In this document: positions 26,250 to 35,616 of the stretch, piece by piece | Position numbering within the stretch: position 1 is the first letter of the stretch | How the letters are laid out: each line of letters starts with the position of its first letter | Assembly (NCBI GenBank): GCA_009835985.1 | Contig: VXWI01000116.1 | Location: 1-56,143, forward strand | Direction: 5' to 3' | DNA: 56,143 nucleotides | Origin: Acidobacteriota bacterium | GTDB lineage: Bacteria; Acidobacteriota; Vicinamibacteria; Marinacidobacterales; Marinacidobacteraceae | Notes under the pieces: model-generated | Databases searched by the model: none | The model's input: only the letters and a program-made list of their open reading frames with translations | What the model was told of the DNA's origin: nothing | Program-made: the position numbers and the translations under genes

Positions 26250-27344
26250 TCAGAGCCCGACGAAGTCGAGGGCCGGTGATCCGAATCCGGCGATCAGCAG
26301 GAGACTGACGCCTCCCACCACGGCGGCGGCGAAGAGCCCGAAGAGAAACGGGCGGAGGCCGATGCGGCGGAGGCCGGCGAAGCTCGTCTGCAGGCCCACC
26401 GCCGCCATGGCCACGAGCAGACAGGTTTCGGCCGCGTGGCGGAAGAACACCACCATCGCTCCCCAAGCCTCCGGATCGAGAAGACCGAACGGCCGGTCCC
26501 CCTGATCGCCGAGCGTGCGGAGGGCGGAGCACGCCGCGAACCCGACCACGAACCACGGAATCATGCGCAGCCAGCCGCGGACGCCGGGAGTGTCCACCGA
26601 CCGGGTTTCGCCGAAGAGGATGCCGGCGAGCGGGATCAACGCCAGCATCGAGAGGTTCCGCACCAGTTTGGTGACGGTGGCGACATCGAGCGCCAGCGGA
26701 GCGCCGTACTGGGTCTGGTACATCGCGCCGGCCCCGGCGACCTGGGCGGTCTCATGAATGGACGCCCCGAGGAAGAGTCCCGCGAGTTCCGGCTCGCCGC
26801 CAAAGATCGCGTGCGCGAGGACCGGGTACCCGAACATGGCCGCGATCCCGAACAGCGTGATGCAGGAAATGGCGTAGGTGACCTCGGCTTGCCGGGCCCG
26901 GATGAGGGGCGCGGTCGCGACGATCGCAGTGGCTCCGCAGATGCTCGTGCCGGCAGCGATCAGTCCGGCCAGGGTCCGCGAAAGCCCGAGGCGCGGTCCC
27001 ACCAGCCGGACCACGCTGACGCCGGCGGCGATCGCAATGACGACGAAGGGCAGGGCCGCCAGGGTGAACTTGCCGGCGGCGAGGAGGCTCAGGCGGAAGC
27101 CGAGCAACACGATGCCGAGACGCAGGATCGTGGTCGAGGCAAATCGCAGTCCCGGCGCCGCTGCCTGCACCCGAGCGGAGGCATTTGCGACGACCATCCC
27201 GAGGACGATGGCCAGCATGATCGGGCTGATCGGGGTGCCGGCGACGCCGAGCAGCGACTCCGCGATCCACTGCGCGCACACCGTGGCGGTTGCCGCGACC
27301 AGAGCCGCCAACGCGAGTCCGATCCAGAAAGCGGGTGATCGCAT
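26250..27344 (-). CDS. YeiH/UPF0324-type putative inorganic ion or sulfonate permease
   Basis: A 364-residue protein with about ten spans. It matches the UPF0324 (YeiH) family: ISPIMLAIVLGMVVANA, LRLGIVLLGFRLSL, AGTSICGATAIVATAPLI, the ASIHETAQVAGAG motif and a C-terminal half containing VGLQTSF. The ATG at 27344 is chosen because the transmembrane part starts there and the upstream frame is arginine-rich. Family members are predicted permeases, sometimes linked to sulfite or sulfonate metabolism and to LysR regulators; none is present here. It converges with the TonB gene (11-base gap) and diverges from the aminotransferase gene. Confidence 0.85.
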   Translation of the reverse strand: MRSPAFWIGLALAALVAATATVCAQWIAESLLGVAGTPISPIMLAIVLGMVVANASARVQAAAPGLRFASTTILRLGIVLLGFRLSLLAAGKFTLAALPFVVIAIAAGVSVVRLVGPRLGLSRTLAGLIAAGTSICGATAIVATAPLIRARQAEVTYAISCITLFGIAAMFGYPVLAHAIFGGEPELAGLFLGASIHETAQVAGAGAMYQTQYGAPLALDVATVTKLVRNLSMLALIPLAGILFGETRSVDTPGVRGWLRMIPWFVVGFAACSALRTLGDQGDRPFGLLDPEAWGAMVVFFRHAAETCLLVAMAAVGLQTSFAGLRRIGLRPFLFGLFAAAVVGGVSLLLIAGFGSPALDFVGL

Positions 27345-27536
27345 GGTGCGCCGGGTCGCGCCCCGCTTCAGGGCCGCGGCCCGCCCTCCTCGTCGGGCGG
27401 ACCGGGCACGGCGGCCTGTCCGGCGGGGTTGCCAACGCCGAACGTGCGCGCCGGAAGGGCGGCCTCGGCGCGACGGGGGCCGTTCGTCATGGGGAGTCCT
27501 CCGGGGTCCGATGGTATGTTCGGGAACCGCTACGGC

Positions 27537-27543
27537 AAAGGAG
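27537..27543 (+). promoter_or_regulatory. Strong ribosome binding site of the aminotransferase gene
   Basis: AAAGGAG lies seven bases before the ATG at 27551. It fixes that start in preference to several in-frame upstream codons and agrees with the Tat-type N-terminus of the product. Confidence 0.75.
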
Positions 27544-27550
27544 AAGACGC

Positions 27551-28834
27551 ATGCATCGAAGGGCTTTCCTGGCCGCAACCGGCGGCGCGCTGACCGCGCT
27601 CCATGCCGATGCGGAAGAGCGGATCGGCAAGGCAGTGGTGCGGCTCGGCGCCCGGAGTGCGCAGGAAGCGGCGCAGGACGAGGATTTCTGGTTCCGGGTA
27701 CGGGAGGCGTTCACCATTGACCGCAACCACATCAACCTGAACTCGGGCAGCGTGAGCCCCGCCCCGATCACGGTCCAGCGGGCAATGGACCAGTACTGGG
27801 ACATCATCAACATGGGTCCGTCGCTCTACGTGGACGAACTGCTTGGACCCCGGATCGATGTGGCGCGGCGCCGACTGGCGGCCACCTTCGGCTGCGGGAC
27901 CGACGAGATCGCCTTCACCCGGAACGCGAGCGAGGCGATGGAGATCGTGCAGTTCGGGCTTCCGCTCGCGGCCGGGGACGAGGTGCTCACCACCACCCAG
28001 GACTACCCGCGGATGCTCATGACCTTCCGCCAGCGCGAGCGGCGGGACGGGATCGTCCTGCGCACCGTCCCGTACCCCACACCGCCGGAGGACCTTTCGG
28101 AACTGACCGGGATCCTGGAACGCGCGATCACCCCGAGAACGAAGCTGTTGCTGATCTGCCACACCACCTTCACCACCGGGCAGATCTTCCCGGTGCGCGA
28201 GATCTGCCGGATGGCGCGCCGCCACGGGATCGAGACCCTCGTGGACGGCGCCCACGGCTTCGCGCACTTCCCCTTCACCCGCGACGACCTCGACTGCGAC
28301 TACTACGGGACGAGCCTCCACAAGTGGCTCTTCGCGCCCGTCGGCACCGGGTTCCTCTACGTCCGGAAGGAGAAGATCCCCAAGGTGTGGCCGCTGATGA
28401 GCGCTCCCGAAAGCCAGGACGACGACATCCGGAAGTTCGAGCAGATCGGGACGAACCCGATCGCGGTCCGGGGCCCGATCACCGAGGCCGTGACCTTCCA
28501 CGAGGGCCTCGGCGCCGAGCGGAAGGCGGAGCGCCTCGTGTACCTGCGGCGCCGCTGGGCCGAGCGGGTGAAGGAACTCCCCCGCGTCCAGGTGCTGAAC
28601 CCGCCGGACATCAACCAGGCCTGCGGGATCGGCGCGATGCGGATCGAGGGGGTGGACTCGGGCGCGCTCACCGATTTCCTCGAGGAGAAGTACCGCATCC
28701 ACGTCCGGCCCCGTTTCGTGCGCGGCGAGTTCGACTGCATCCGGGTCTCGCCGAGCGTCTTCACCACGGTCGAGGAGATCGACCTCTTCGCTGCCGGGAT
28801 CGAAGATGCGGCCCGGAACGGGGTGTCGGCGTGA
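27551..28834 (+). CDS. Tat-exported class V aminotransferase, isopenicillin N epimerase-like
   Basis: A 427-residue PLP enzyme of the class V (NifS/CefD-like) group. The N-terminus MHRRAFLAATGG has a twin-arginine and hydrophobic layout of a Tat signal, unusual because most members are cytoplasmic; PLP would then be loaded before export. Visible active-site parts are LNSGSVSP, FTRNASEAMEI, DYPRM, VDGAHGFAH (D232) and SLHKWLFAP (the Schiff-base K258). A strong ribosome site seven bases upstream supports the start. The final TGA overlaps the GTG of the next gene by four bases. Likely reaction: epimerisation, desulfuration or transamination of an amino-acid side chain, unknown in detail. Confidence 0.88.
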   Translation: MHRRAFLAATGGALTALHADAEERIGKAVVRLGARSAQEAAQDEDFWFRVREAFTIDRNHINLNSGSVSPAPITVQRAMDQYWDIINMGPSLYVDELLGPRIDVARRRLAATFGCGTDEIAFTRNASEAMEIVQFGLPLAAGDEVLTTTQDYPRMLMTFRQRERRDGIVLRTVPYPTPPEDLSELTGILERAITPRTKLLLICHTTFTTGQIFPVREICRMARRHGIETLVDGAHGFAHFPFTRDDLDCDYYGTSLHKWLFAPVGTGFLYVRKEKIPKVWPLMSAPESQDDDIRKFEQIGTNPIAVRGPITEAVTFHEGLGAERKAERLVYLRRRWAERVKELPRVQVLNPPDINQACGIGAMRIEGVDSGALTDFLEEKYRIHVRPRFVRGEFDCIRVSPSVFTTVEEIDLFAAGIEDAARNGVSA

Positions 28835-30060
28835 GCTCGGGAGACGGCGTCCGCAGGCGCGAGTTCCTGAAGGGCGCGGTGGCGGCGCTGCCGGCGGCTG
28901 CGGCCTGTGGCGGCGCCCCGGAGAGCCCGGGGCCGGAAACCCAGGCGCCCGCTGCGTCCAGGCCCCTGTCCGCCGGGGTCGGGCTCTGGGGCCAGGATCT
29001 GGGTCTTGGCGAAGCGTTTTCCGACTCCGCCTACGCTGCCGAAGCGCGGAGCGAGGTCGAGATCTATGTGCAAAAGTGTGCGGATCACGGCGTGTCGCGG
29101 GTCTTCGCGCCCGGAGCCTCCCGGGAGTTGGTCGAGGCCGGCAATGCGGCCGGGGTCGAGGTTCACCCCTACAAGGCGGTCGCTTCCCACGGAGGAGTTC
29201 GGATGCGCCCGGCGTGGTCCTCGCTCTTCATGGTGCCGCGTTTTGGGACCAAGGCCGGACGCGACACCCTGAACGCCCATCGCACGATCTGGAGCCACCC
29301 CCAGCGAAGCGAGAGCCTGAGCGCCTTCCTGCGTGATCATCCCGAGCACCGTCACCGGAACCGGACGCTCACCGACGAGATGAAGAACTACGAGCGGGTG
29401 TTCCTCAGTCCGGGGCTTCCCGAGGGCCGCGCCGAGGAAGGGAGGGCGTTCTCGGAACTCCTCTCCCGGAGCGGCGGACGCGGCATCCAGGCCGAGTTCG
29501 TCTCGATCAACGAGGACGAGAACGGCGTCACCACCGACGGATACGAGGACTCCATCGCCGGCGCTTTCCGCGAGGCCACCGGACGCGACCCCTTCCAGTT
29601 GCCGAACGACGATCCCGAGTGGGTGCAGTTCCGCGCCGACCGCTGGACCGACATGGTCCGGGACATCCGGGATGCGGTCAAGTCGGTCCGGTCCGACGCC
29701 GTCTTCACGATCACGGTCATCAACCAGGACCCGGGCGGCTACGTCCCGCGGATCCAGGACTGGCCGGCCTGGGTGGAACAGGGACTCTGCGACGAGATGC
29801 ACCTCTGGTTCCGGTCCACGACCGACATGGCGAGCATCGAACGGCATTGCCGGCACTTCGTGGACACGGTGGCCGGCCGGGTGCCGACGATGGCGGAGTT
29901 CTCCTGTTACCACCCGGGAAGCCTCCAGACACCGGAGGCCATGATGGAGGCCGCCCGCATCGCGCGGGGCGCCGGGATGGACGGGCTCGGGATCTACCGG
30001 AGCCACGCGGTGGAACAACTCGGGTTCTGGCCGCTCCTGGAGGCGATGACGCAGCTCTAG
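28831..30060 (+). CDS. Tat-type lipoprotein, putative TIM-barrel glycoside hydrolase-like
   Basis: A 409-residue exported protein. The N-terminus GVRRREFLKG followed by a short hydrophobic stretch and PAAAAC (C26) combines a Tat motif with a lipobox, so it should be anchored in a membrane. The mature part looks like an alpha/beta barrel: VGLWGQDLG, YKAVASHGG, a RHRNRTLTDEMKNYERVFLSPG segment, EFVSINEDENG (acidic pair), DEMHLWFRSTTD and GMDGLGIYRSH, in the style of GH10-like or GHL-type hydrolases. Catalytic acids cannot be fixed. It overlaps the class V aminotransferase gene by four bases (GTGA), so the two are co-translated and probably act in the same compartment. Confidence 0.7.
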   Translation: MSSGDGVRRREFLKGAVAALPAAAACGGAPESPGPETQAPAASRPLSAGVGLWGQDLGLGEAFSDSAYAAEARSEVEIYVQKCADHGVSRVFAPGASRELVEAGNAAGVEVHPYKAVASHGGVRMRPAWSSLFMVPRFGTKAGRDTLNAHRTIWSHPQRSESLSAFLRDHPEHRHRNRTLTDEMKNYERVFLSPGLPEGRAEEGRAFSELLSRSGGRGIQAEFVSINEDENGVTTDGYEDSIAGAFREATGRDPFQLPNDDPEWVQFRADRWTDMVRDIRDAVKSVRSDAVFTITVINQDPGGYVPRIQDWPAWVEQGLCDEMHLWFRSTTDMASIERHCRHFVDTVAGRVPTMAEFSCYHPGSLQTPEAMMEAARIARGAGMDGLGIYRSHAVEQLGFWPLLEAMTQL

Positions 30061-30070
30061 TGCCGCCGGG

Positions 30071-31219
30071 TCAGTCGCTCCGGGGTTCGAGCGCGAAGAG
30101 CGTGCCGTCCTGGGTGCCGAAGACGATCCGTCCGCCCGCGACCGCGGGAGAACCCATGATCGCGGCGCCGGCGTGGAACTCCGAGAGCTTCTCGCCGGTC
30201 TCGAGGTCGAGCACGTAGAGCCGGCCGTCCGCGTTCCCTACGTACACCCGGTCCCCGGCCACCGCGGGCGACGAGTCGAATCGGGCGCGGGCGCGGAAGG
30301 TCCAGCGGGCCTCCCCCGTCTGCCGGTCGAGGGCGTGGATGAGCTTGTCCCGGCCGGCGGCGATCACCAGGTCGTCCGCGAGCGCCGCCGAGGCGTAGAA
30401 CGGGAAATGGCGTTCCGGATGCTCGTAACGCCAGCGCAGCCCGCCAGCGCCGACGTCGACCGCCAGCACTTCGTTGTTGAAGGTGCCGTAGTAGAGCGTC
30501 CCGTCCGCGATTGCGGGGGAGGCGGCCGTGTAGGCGCCGGAATCGAAGCGAAGCATCTCGGTCCCGTCGGTGATGCGCACCCCACGAAGCACTGCGTCGC
30601 ACCCCGTCACCCAGGCGAGACCGTCGTGGCGTCCCGGGGTGGCGTGCACGGGCCCTTCGGTCTGGAGCGACCAGCGCGCCTTGCCCGTCGTGCGGTCCAC
30701 GCCGTAGAAGTGCTCGTCGTAGCTACCGATGAGCACGAGGTCACCGGCCACCACCGGCGACGACTTGATCTCGGCGCCGGTCGGAAAACGCCAGCGGGGC
30801 TCTCCCGAGTCGGTGTCCAGCGCGTGCAGAACCCCGAGCAGATCGCCGACGTACACCGTGTTCCCGGCGACGGCCGGAGACGACTCGCCGAATCGGTCCT
30901 CCTCGAACTCGCCGGCGTCAGCTTCCCCGGCCCCGGGGCGGTACCGCCAGGCTTCCGCGCCGTCCTCGAGGTTCAGCTTCACGAGTACGCCCGGGAGCGA
31001 GGTCGCGTAGACGAATCCGCCGGCAATGGCGGGCGAGGACTCCACCGAGAAGCCGAGCGGCACGCTCCACTTCAGTGCGAGGTCGTCGCCGAGCGGCGCC
31101 GCAGCAATGCCGGTGAGCGCAGCGTCCCGGCGGAACTGCGGCCAGTCGTCACCGTCCTGCGCGGCGGCGCCCGCGGCCAGCGACAGCGCGAGGAGCGGGA
31201 GGACGAGTCGGCGTTTCAT
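30071..31219 (-). CDS. Secreted PQQ-binding-like beta-propeller protein, short form
   Basis: A 382-residue exported protein with a signal peptide (MKRRLVLPLLALSLAAGAAAQ) and the WPQFRRDAALTG start of the propeller, then regular blades of about 40 residues containing SSPAVAG, VYVGDLLGVLHALD and WRF/WTF units. It is the shortest and most regular propeller in the window and resembles outer-membrane assembly factor BamB and related quinoprotein-like proteins, without an obvious lipobox. The start overlaps the stop of the iron-dependent alcohol dehydrogenase gene by four bases (ATGA), which indicates translational coupling. Confidence 0.85.
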   Translation of the reverse strand: MKRRLVLPLLALSLAAGAAAQDGDDWPQFRRDAALTGIAAAPLGDDLALKWSVPLGFSVESSPAIAGGFVYATSLPGVLVKLNLEDGAEAWRYRPGAGEADAGEFEEDRFGESSPAVAGNTVYVGDLLGVLHALDTDSGEPRWRFPTGAEIKSSPVVAGDLVLIGSYDEHFYGVDRTTGKARWSLQTEGPVHATPGRHDGLAWVTGCDAVLRGVRITDGTEMLRFDSGAYTAASPAIADGTLYYGTFNNEVLAVDVGAGGLRWRYEHPERHFPFYASAALADDLVIAAGRDKLIHALDRQTGEARWTFRARARFDSSPAVAGDRVYVGNADGRLYVLDLETGEKLSEFHAGAAIMGSPAVAGGRIVFGTQDGTLFALEPRSD

Positions 31220-32367
31220 GCCACAGCGGAACGATAGACGGCGAGGGCGCCCGCGGCATCGAAAGGACGCGGATTGAAGCGGCCGGTCCACTCGGTGGAG
31301 GCCTCTTCCGCGAGCGCCGGCAGGTCCCGGACCTGCAGCCTTTCGCCGGCGAAGTCCCGCGGCAAGGCCGCCATGGCGATCCAGGCGTCGAGCCGGCTCG
31401 CGAGGGCGTCCGCGGGATCGTCTCCCGGCGCGATCCCGGCGGCGCGAAGCAGATCGCGATAGGCCTCCCCCGCGGAGGACGCGTTCCAGCGAACGACCCG
31501 GGGCAGGGTGATGGCGAGCGCCCGGCCGTGAGCCACGTCGAAGCGCCGGGTCAGGGGATTCGCGCAGGCATGCGCCGCGCCCAGCATCGACCGCTCGATC
31601 GCGGCTCCGGCAAGGAAGGCGCCGCGTTGTATCTCCTCCCAGGCGGTGGCGGTGGCGGGACCGGCGGTGACGAGCGGAAACGCCCGGCTCAGCAGTGCGA
31701 AGGCGCGGTGACTGAGGCCCACCGACTCATCGGTCCGCCCGGACGTCACCGCCGTTTCCACCGCATGGGCGATGGAATCGAAGCCGGTCGCCGCAATCAC
31801 CTCCGCGGGCGCCGAGGGAAGGAGGGCCGGATCCAGGATCACGTCCCGGAACATCGCGGAAGGCGCCCCGCAGGCGAGCTTCTGGTGATCCCGGTCCCGC
31901 GAAATCAGGGCGTAGGACTGGGCCTCGCTCCCGGTGCCGGCGGTCGTTGGGACTCCGATGAGCGGCGGAAGCGGTTGAGGGCATTTGTCGTACCCCCGGT
32001 AGTCCTCCATCCGGCCGCCGCCCGCCAGGAGAAACCCCGCCCCCTTGGCCACATCCAGTGAACTTCCTCCGCCCACCCCGACGAGCGAATCGGCGCGCAT
32101 GGCGCCGGCTGCCTCGGCTGCCCGGGCCACGTCCGACTCGGTGGGGTTTTCGGCGAAATCGGAGAAGACCTTCACCAGCACGCCGGCTTTCTCGAGGCTT
32201 GCCCGGGCCCGGCCCGTGATGCCGGCCGCCGCGATGCCGGGGTCCGAGGTGATCAGGGCGCGGCGAACGCCGCGTTCACGAGCGGCGGCTCCGAGGTCGG
32301 AGAGGGCTCCGCTTCCGGAACGGACGAGCGGCGACGGACCGGTCGGAAGACGCCAGCTTCGAGACAA
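31216..32367 (-). CDS. Iron-containing alcohol dehydrogenase family protein
   Basis: A 383-residue cytoplasmic enzyme of the Fe-ADH/maleylacetate reductase family. The NAD-binding glycine motif is VGVGGGSSLDVAKG (about 97-109), followed by PTTAGTGSEAQ. The metal ligands are visible as D197 and H201 (FDSIAHAVE), H266 (GAAHACANPL) and H280 (DVAHG). It begins at TTG with no strong ribosome site. It is coupled by a four-base overlap to a secreted propeller gene and lies 175 bases after another. Coupling of a cytoplasmic NAD-dependent alcohol dehydrogenase with quinoprotein-like propellers suggests sugar or alcohol catabolism; this is inferred. Confidence 0.88.
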   Translation of the reverse strand: MSRSWRLPTGPSPLVRSGSGALSDLGAAARERGVRRALITSDPGIAAAGITGRARASLEKAGVLVKVFSDFAENPTESDVARAAEAAGAMRADSLVGVGGGSSLDVAKGAGFLLAGGGRMEDYRGYDKCPQPLPPLIGVPTTAGTGSEAQSYALISRDRDHQKLACGAPSAMFRDVILDPALLPSAPAEVIAATGFDSIAHAVETAVTSGRTDESVGLSHRAFALLSRAFPLVTAGPATATAWEEIQRGAFLAGAAIERSMLGAAHACANPLTRRFDVAHGRALAITLPRVVRWNASSAGEAYRDLLRAAGIAPGDDPADALASRLDAWIAMAALPRDFAGERLQVRDLPALAEEASTEWTGRFNPRPFDAAGALAVYRSAVA

Positions 32368-32542
32368 GGGACCGATCAGTGCGGATCAGTCGGCACCCGG
32401 ATTAACAGCCGGTGGCCAAACCCGCGCGGCGTTCAAGCGGCGATGCATCCCGGCTGAACCGCCCGCTTCGCGGTGCTCTGCGTTGCGTTTCGGTCGAAAT
32501 ACACCCGGATTCCTCCCTCACGCGCCTTGTCAGCCGGGCGCC

Positions 32543-34051
32543 TCACCGCTCTCGGCGCTCACGCGGGTTTCCCCACAGGCTGTTACGCGCGCCCTCGGTG
32601 GCCCCGTCCTGCTCCTCGAGGGCGAACAGCTGGTTGTGGCTCGCGATGTAGAGGACGCCGTTCGCCGGAACGGCGCTGGAATAGACCGAGCCGCCCATGT
32701 TCATTTCGGCGATGACCTCCTCGGCCGGGCCCGGCCGGAGCACGACGATGTCGCCGTCCTCGTCCCCCAGGTAGAGCTTGTCGTCGGCGATGACCGGCGA
32801 TCCCCAGACGGCCGCGAAGGTGTCGTGTACCCAGAGCGGTTCCCCGGTCTCGGTGTCGAGGGCGTGGAGGAAGCCGGAGAAGTCGGGCAAATAGAAGATG
32901 CCGTCCTTGAGCGCGCCGGTGGAGATGCTGCGGCGGATCGCGTCGTAGTGCCAGAGGCGGCCGGTCTCGGTGATGTCGCCCCGCCTGGTGGCGTCGATGG
33001 CATAGAGATGGCCGACTCCCTCACCATGCTCCGGATCCTGTCCGTTGGCGATGTAGAGCCGGTCGCCCGCGATGACCGGAGTGGAGATGACGTTGTTCCG
33101 CGTGCGCGGCCAGGCCGAGTCCTTGGGATTCGTGTCGAACCACCAGAGCGTCTCGCCGCTTCCGGCTTCGTACCCCCGGACCCAGCCGTCCCCTTCGCCC
33201 ATGACGACCTGGGTCACGCCGCCCACTTCGGCCACGCCGGCGGCGGACCACTGCCCGTGCAGGATGTTCTCCCCGACCTGGTTCGCCTCCCAGACGAGCT
33301 CTCCGGTCTCCTTGTCCACCGCGATGATCGCGGGGGCGGACGGCGAAGGGAGGTTCACGTGGCTCTCGTCGTGGCCGTTCGAGGTGTTCACGAAGATGAG
33401 GTTCCCGTGGACGACCGGGTTCGAGTTCGACATGTTGTGGGGGAAGGAGCCGAGCTCCTCCATCATGTCGAGCCGCCAGATGACGTCTCCGTCGGTCGGG
33501 GATTGGCGCACTTCGTCGGTCACCGGTCCGTCATTGCCGTTGGCCATGCCATGGACATCGAGGGCCAGCAGTTCGCCTCGGTTCGTCACGTAGTAGAGGC
33601 GGTCGCCCTCCACCAGCGGCGACGAGCAGATCCCCTGGTACGGCCAGTCGTTCACCCGGCCGGAGACGAGCTTGTCCGAGACCATCTGCCAGAGGAATTC
33701 TCCCGTCGCGGCATCGAAGGCGAGGAGGATTCCCTTGTCGCCCACGACTTCCTGGTCGTAGAGAGCCTCGTTGTTGGTGCCGACGAAGATCCGGCCTCCC
33801 GCCACTACCGGGTTCCCGTAGGTCTGCGAACCGAGCGCCGCCACCCAACGCACGTTGCGGCCGCTGTTCACGTCCCATTCGGAGGGGAGCCGGGCGGGGC
33901 TGTCGGAGACCATGTTCCGGTCCGGAGTTCCACCCCACATCGGCCAGTCCTGGGCGCTGGCGCCGGCGGCGGCCAGGAGGAGCAGAACGAGTCCCGTCGG
34001 GACGACTTCCCGCCCTTTCCTGCGTTGCACCGCTGAATTCAATCGCGACAT
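32543..34051 (-). CDS. Secreted PQQ-binding-like beta-propeller protein
   Basis: A 502-residue exported protein. The ATG at 34051 is followed by a basic region and a hydrophobic signal core (VPTGLVLLLLAAAGASAQ). The propeller begins DWPMWGGTPDRNMVSDS and continues with long blades containing VGTNNEALYD, FDAATGEFLWQMV, SFPHNMSNSNP, HVNLPSPSAPAI, NNVISTPVIAG and IGN-type D-E-D-G-D loops near the end. It is a close paralogue of the gene at 2955-4403; the shared insertions (P-H-N, H-V-N-x-P-S-P, Q-D-P-E-H-G-E) mark a subfamily. A 137-base gap separates it from the divergent propeller gene at 34189. Confidence 0.85.
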   Translation of the reverse strand: MSRLNSAVQRRKGREVVPTGLVLLLLAAAGASAQDWPMWGGTPDRNMVSDSPARLPSEWDVNSGRNVRWVAALGSQTYGNPVVAGGRIFVGTNNEALYDQEVVGDKGILLAFDAATGEFLWQMVSDKLVSGRVNDWPYQGICSSPLVEGDRLYYVTNRGELLALDVHGMANGNDGPVTDEVRQSPTDGDVIWRLDMMEELGSFPHNMSNSNPVVHGNLIFVNTSNGHDESHVNLPSPSAPAIIAVDKETGELVWEANQVGENILHGQWSAAGVAEVGGVTQVVMGEGDGWVRGYEAGSGETLWWFDTNPKDSAWPRTRNNVISTPVIAGDRLYIANGQDPEHGEGVGHLYAIDATRRGDITETGRLWHYDAIRRSISTGALKDGIFYLPDFSGFLHALDTETGEPLWVHDTFAAVWGSPVIADDKLYLGDEDGDIVVLRPGPAEEVIAEMNMGGSVYSSAVPANGVLYIASHNQLFALEEQDGATEGARNSLWGNPRERRER

Positions 34052-34188
34052 GGAGCGTTTCTCCCGGCGGCTCGCCGTGCACTTCGTTCCGGGAACCATG
34101 GCGGGGCGCGAGTCTAGCGGACCGTTGGCGGGAGAAAACGCCGCGCGTTAGGCAAACCGCGCGCCAGCGAACAGAATACGGGGCCATC

Positions 34189-35616
34189 GTGCGCAAGTCC
34201 CTGCGTCCCGGCATCTCCGGGGCCGCTCTCGCCGCCGGAATCGCTGTCCTGACCGTTGCGGGGCCGGTCTCCGCGGCCCAGTCCGCCTCCGGCCCGTCCG
34301 CGGCGGAACCATCTGCGCCGGCGAACTGGTCCGCCAACTGGCCGGCGTGGCGCGGGCCCACCGCGAACGGCGTTTCCACCGAGACCGGCCTGCCCGTCCG
34401 TTTCGACCCGGACGCGAACGGACTCTGGAAGACGGCGACCCCGGGCGAGGGGCATTCGTCGCCGGTCGTCTGGGACCAACTCGTCTTCGTCTCGGCCGCC
34501 ATCGCTGGCGATCCGATCCCCGGGCGGGAGCCGCCGGTGCACATCCGGAACGGTGAGGTCTACCTGCACGGCGGGAGCACGGCCGGGGACCTCCATCACA
34601 CCCTGCTGGCGCTCGCCTACGACGCGCGCACGGGACGGGAAGTGTGGCGGCGGACGGTCCACGACGGCCCGGTCTACGACAACCGGTACCGGAGCAACAC
34701 CTACGCCTCGCTGACCGCGATCGCCGACGGGGAGCGCGTCTACTTCTCTTTCGGCAACCAGGGCCTGTTCGCCTTCACGCTGGACGGGGATCCGCTCTGG
34801 GCGACCGACCTGGGTGATTTCGGCGTCTGGGGGCTCGGGCACGGGATCAATCCGGTGCTGTACGGCGAGACCTTGATCCTCGTCCACGACAACGACGACG
34901 GCGAGGGCTCGCGCATCTTCGGGGTGGACCGCAGCAGCGGGGAGATCGCCTGGAGCACCGAGCGGCACGCGCGAAAAGGCTGGGCGACCCCGGCGCTGCT
35001 GCCGGTCGGGGGCATGACCCAGCTCTTCGTACCCGGGTACCACTTCCTCGGCGCCTACGACGCCGGGAACGGCGTCGAGCTGTGGCGGACCGCACCGTTC
35101 GAGGACTCGGCCCCCGTGCACACCCCGGTCCACCAACCCCTCGGGGACGGCCGCCTCGTCTTCGTCTCGACGGGCTATCCCGGCAAGGAAATGCGGGCCC
35201 TCGAAGTGCTGCCGGGCGTCGAACCGCGCGTTCGCTGGACCTACGAGCGGGGGACCGGATACCTCCCCTCGGCGCTCCTCTACCAGGGCATCCTGTTCTT
35301 CCTGTCGGATGGGGGCGTGATCACCGCGCTCGATCCGGAGGACGGTTCGCTCCATTTCCAGGCGCGGCCCACGAACCCGGGCCGCTACAACTCCTCGCCG
35401 GTCGGGTACGAGGGACAGGTCCTGATCGGCAGCCTGGAGGGCGACCTGACGGTCTTCCGGGCCGAGGCGGAGTTCGAGATCGTTGCCGAGAGTTCCCTGC
35501 CGGAAGCGATCTGGGCCTCTCCGGCCATCGCGGGCGGGATCCTGTTCGTGCGCGGCGTGGACCACCTCTACGCGTTCCGCGGCCCCGGCGCGGGCGAGAC
35601 GACGCCTCCCCAGTGA
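34189..35616 (+). CDS. Secreted PQQ-binding-like beta-propeller protein
   Basis: A 475-residue exported protein starting at GTG (signal core AALAAGIAVLTVAGPVSAAQ). The propeller opens NWPAWRGPTANGVSTETGLP, the form of the motif seen widely in Acidobacteriota and Planctomycetes. Blades carry GHSSPVVW, FVSTGYPGKEMRALEV, GYLPSALLYQGILFFLSDGGVITALD and a final LYAF. The stop overlaps the GTG start of the next propeller gene by four bases, so the two are translated together. The paralogues differ at the loops, so heteromeric or divided substrate roles are plausible. Confidence 0.85.
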   Translation: MRKSLRPGISGAALAAGIAVLTVAGPVSAAQSASGPSAAEPSAPANWSANWPAWRGPTANGVSTETGLPVRFDPDANGLWKTATPGEGHSSPVVWDQLVFVSAAIAGDPIPGREPPVHIRNGEVYLHGGSTAGDLHHTLLALAYDARTGREVWRRTVHDGPVYDNRYRSNTYASLTAIADGERVYFSFGNQGLFAFTLDGDPLWATDLGDFGVWGLGHGINPVLYGETLILVHDNDDGEGSRIFGVDRSSGEIAWSTERHARKGWATPALLPVGGMTQLFVPGYHFLGAYDAGNGVELWRTAPFEDSAPVHTPVHQPLGDGRLVFVSTGYPGKEMRALEVLPGVEPRVRWTYERGTGYLPSALLYQGILFFLSDGGVITALDPEDGSLHFQARPTNPGRYNSSPVGYEGQVLIGSLEGDLTVFRAEAEFEIVAESSLPEAIWASPAIAGGILFVRGVDHLYAFRGPGAGETTPPQ

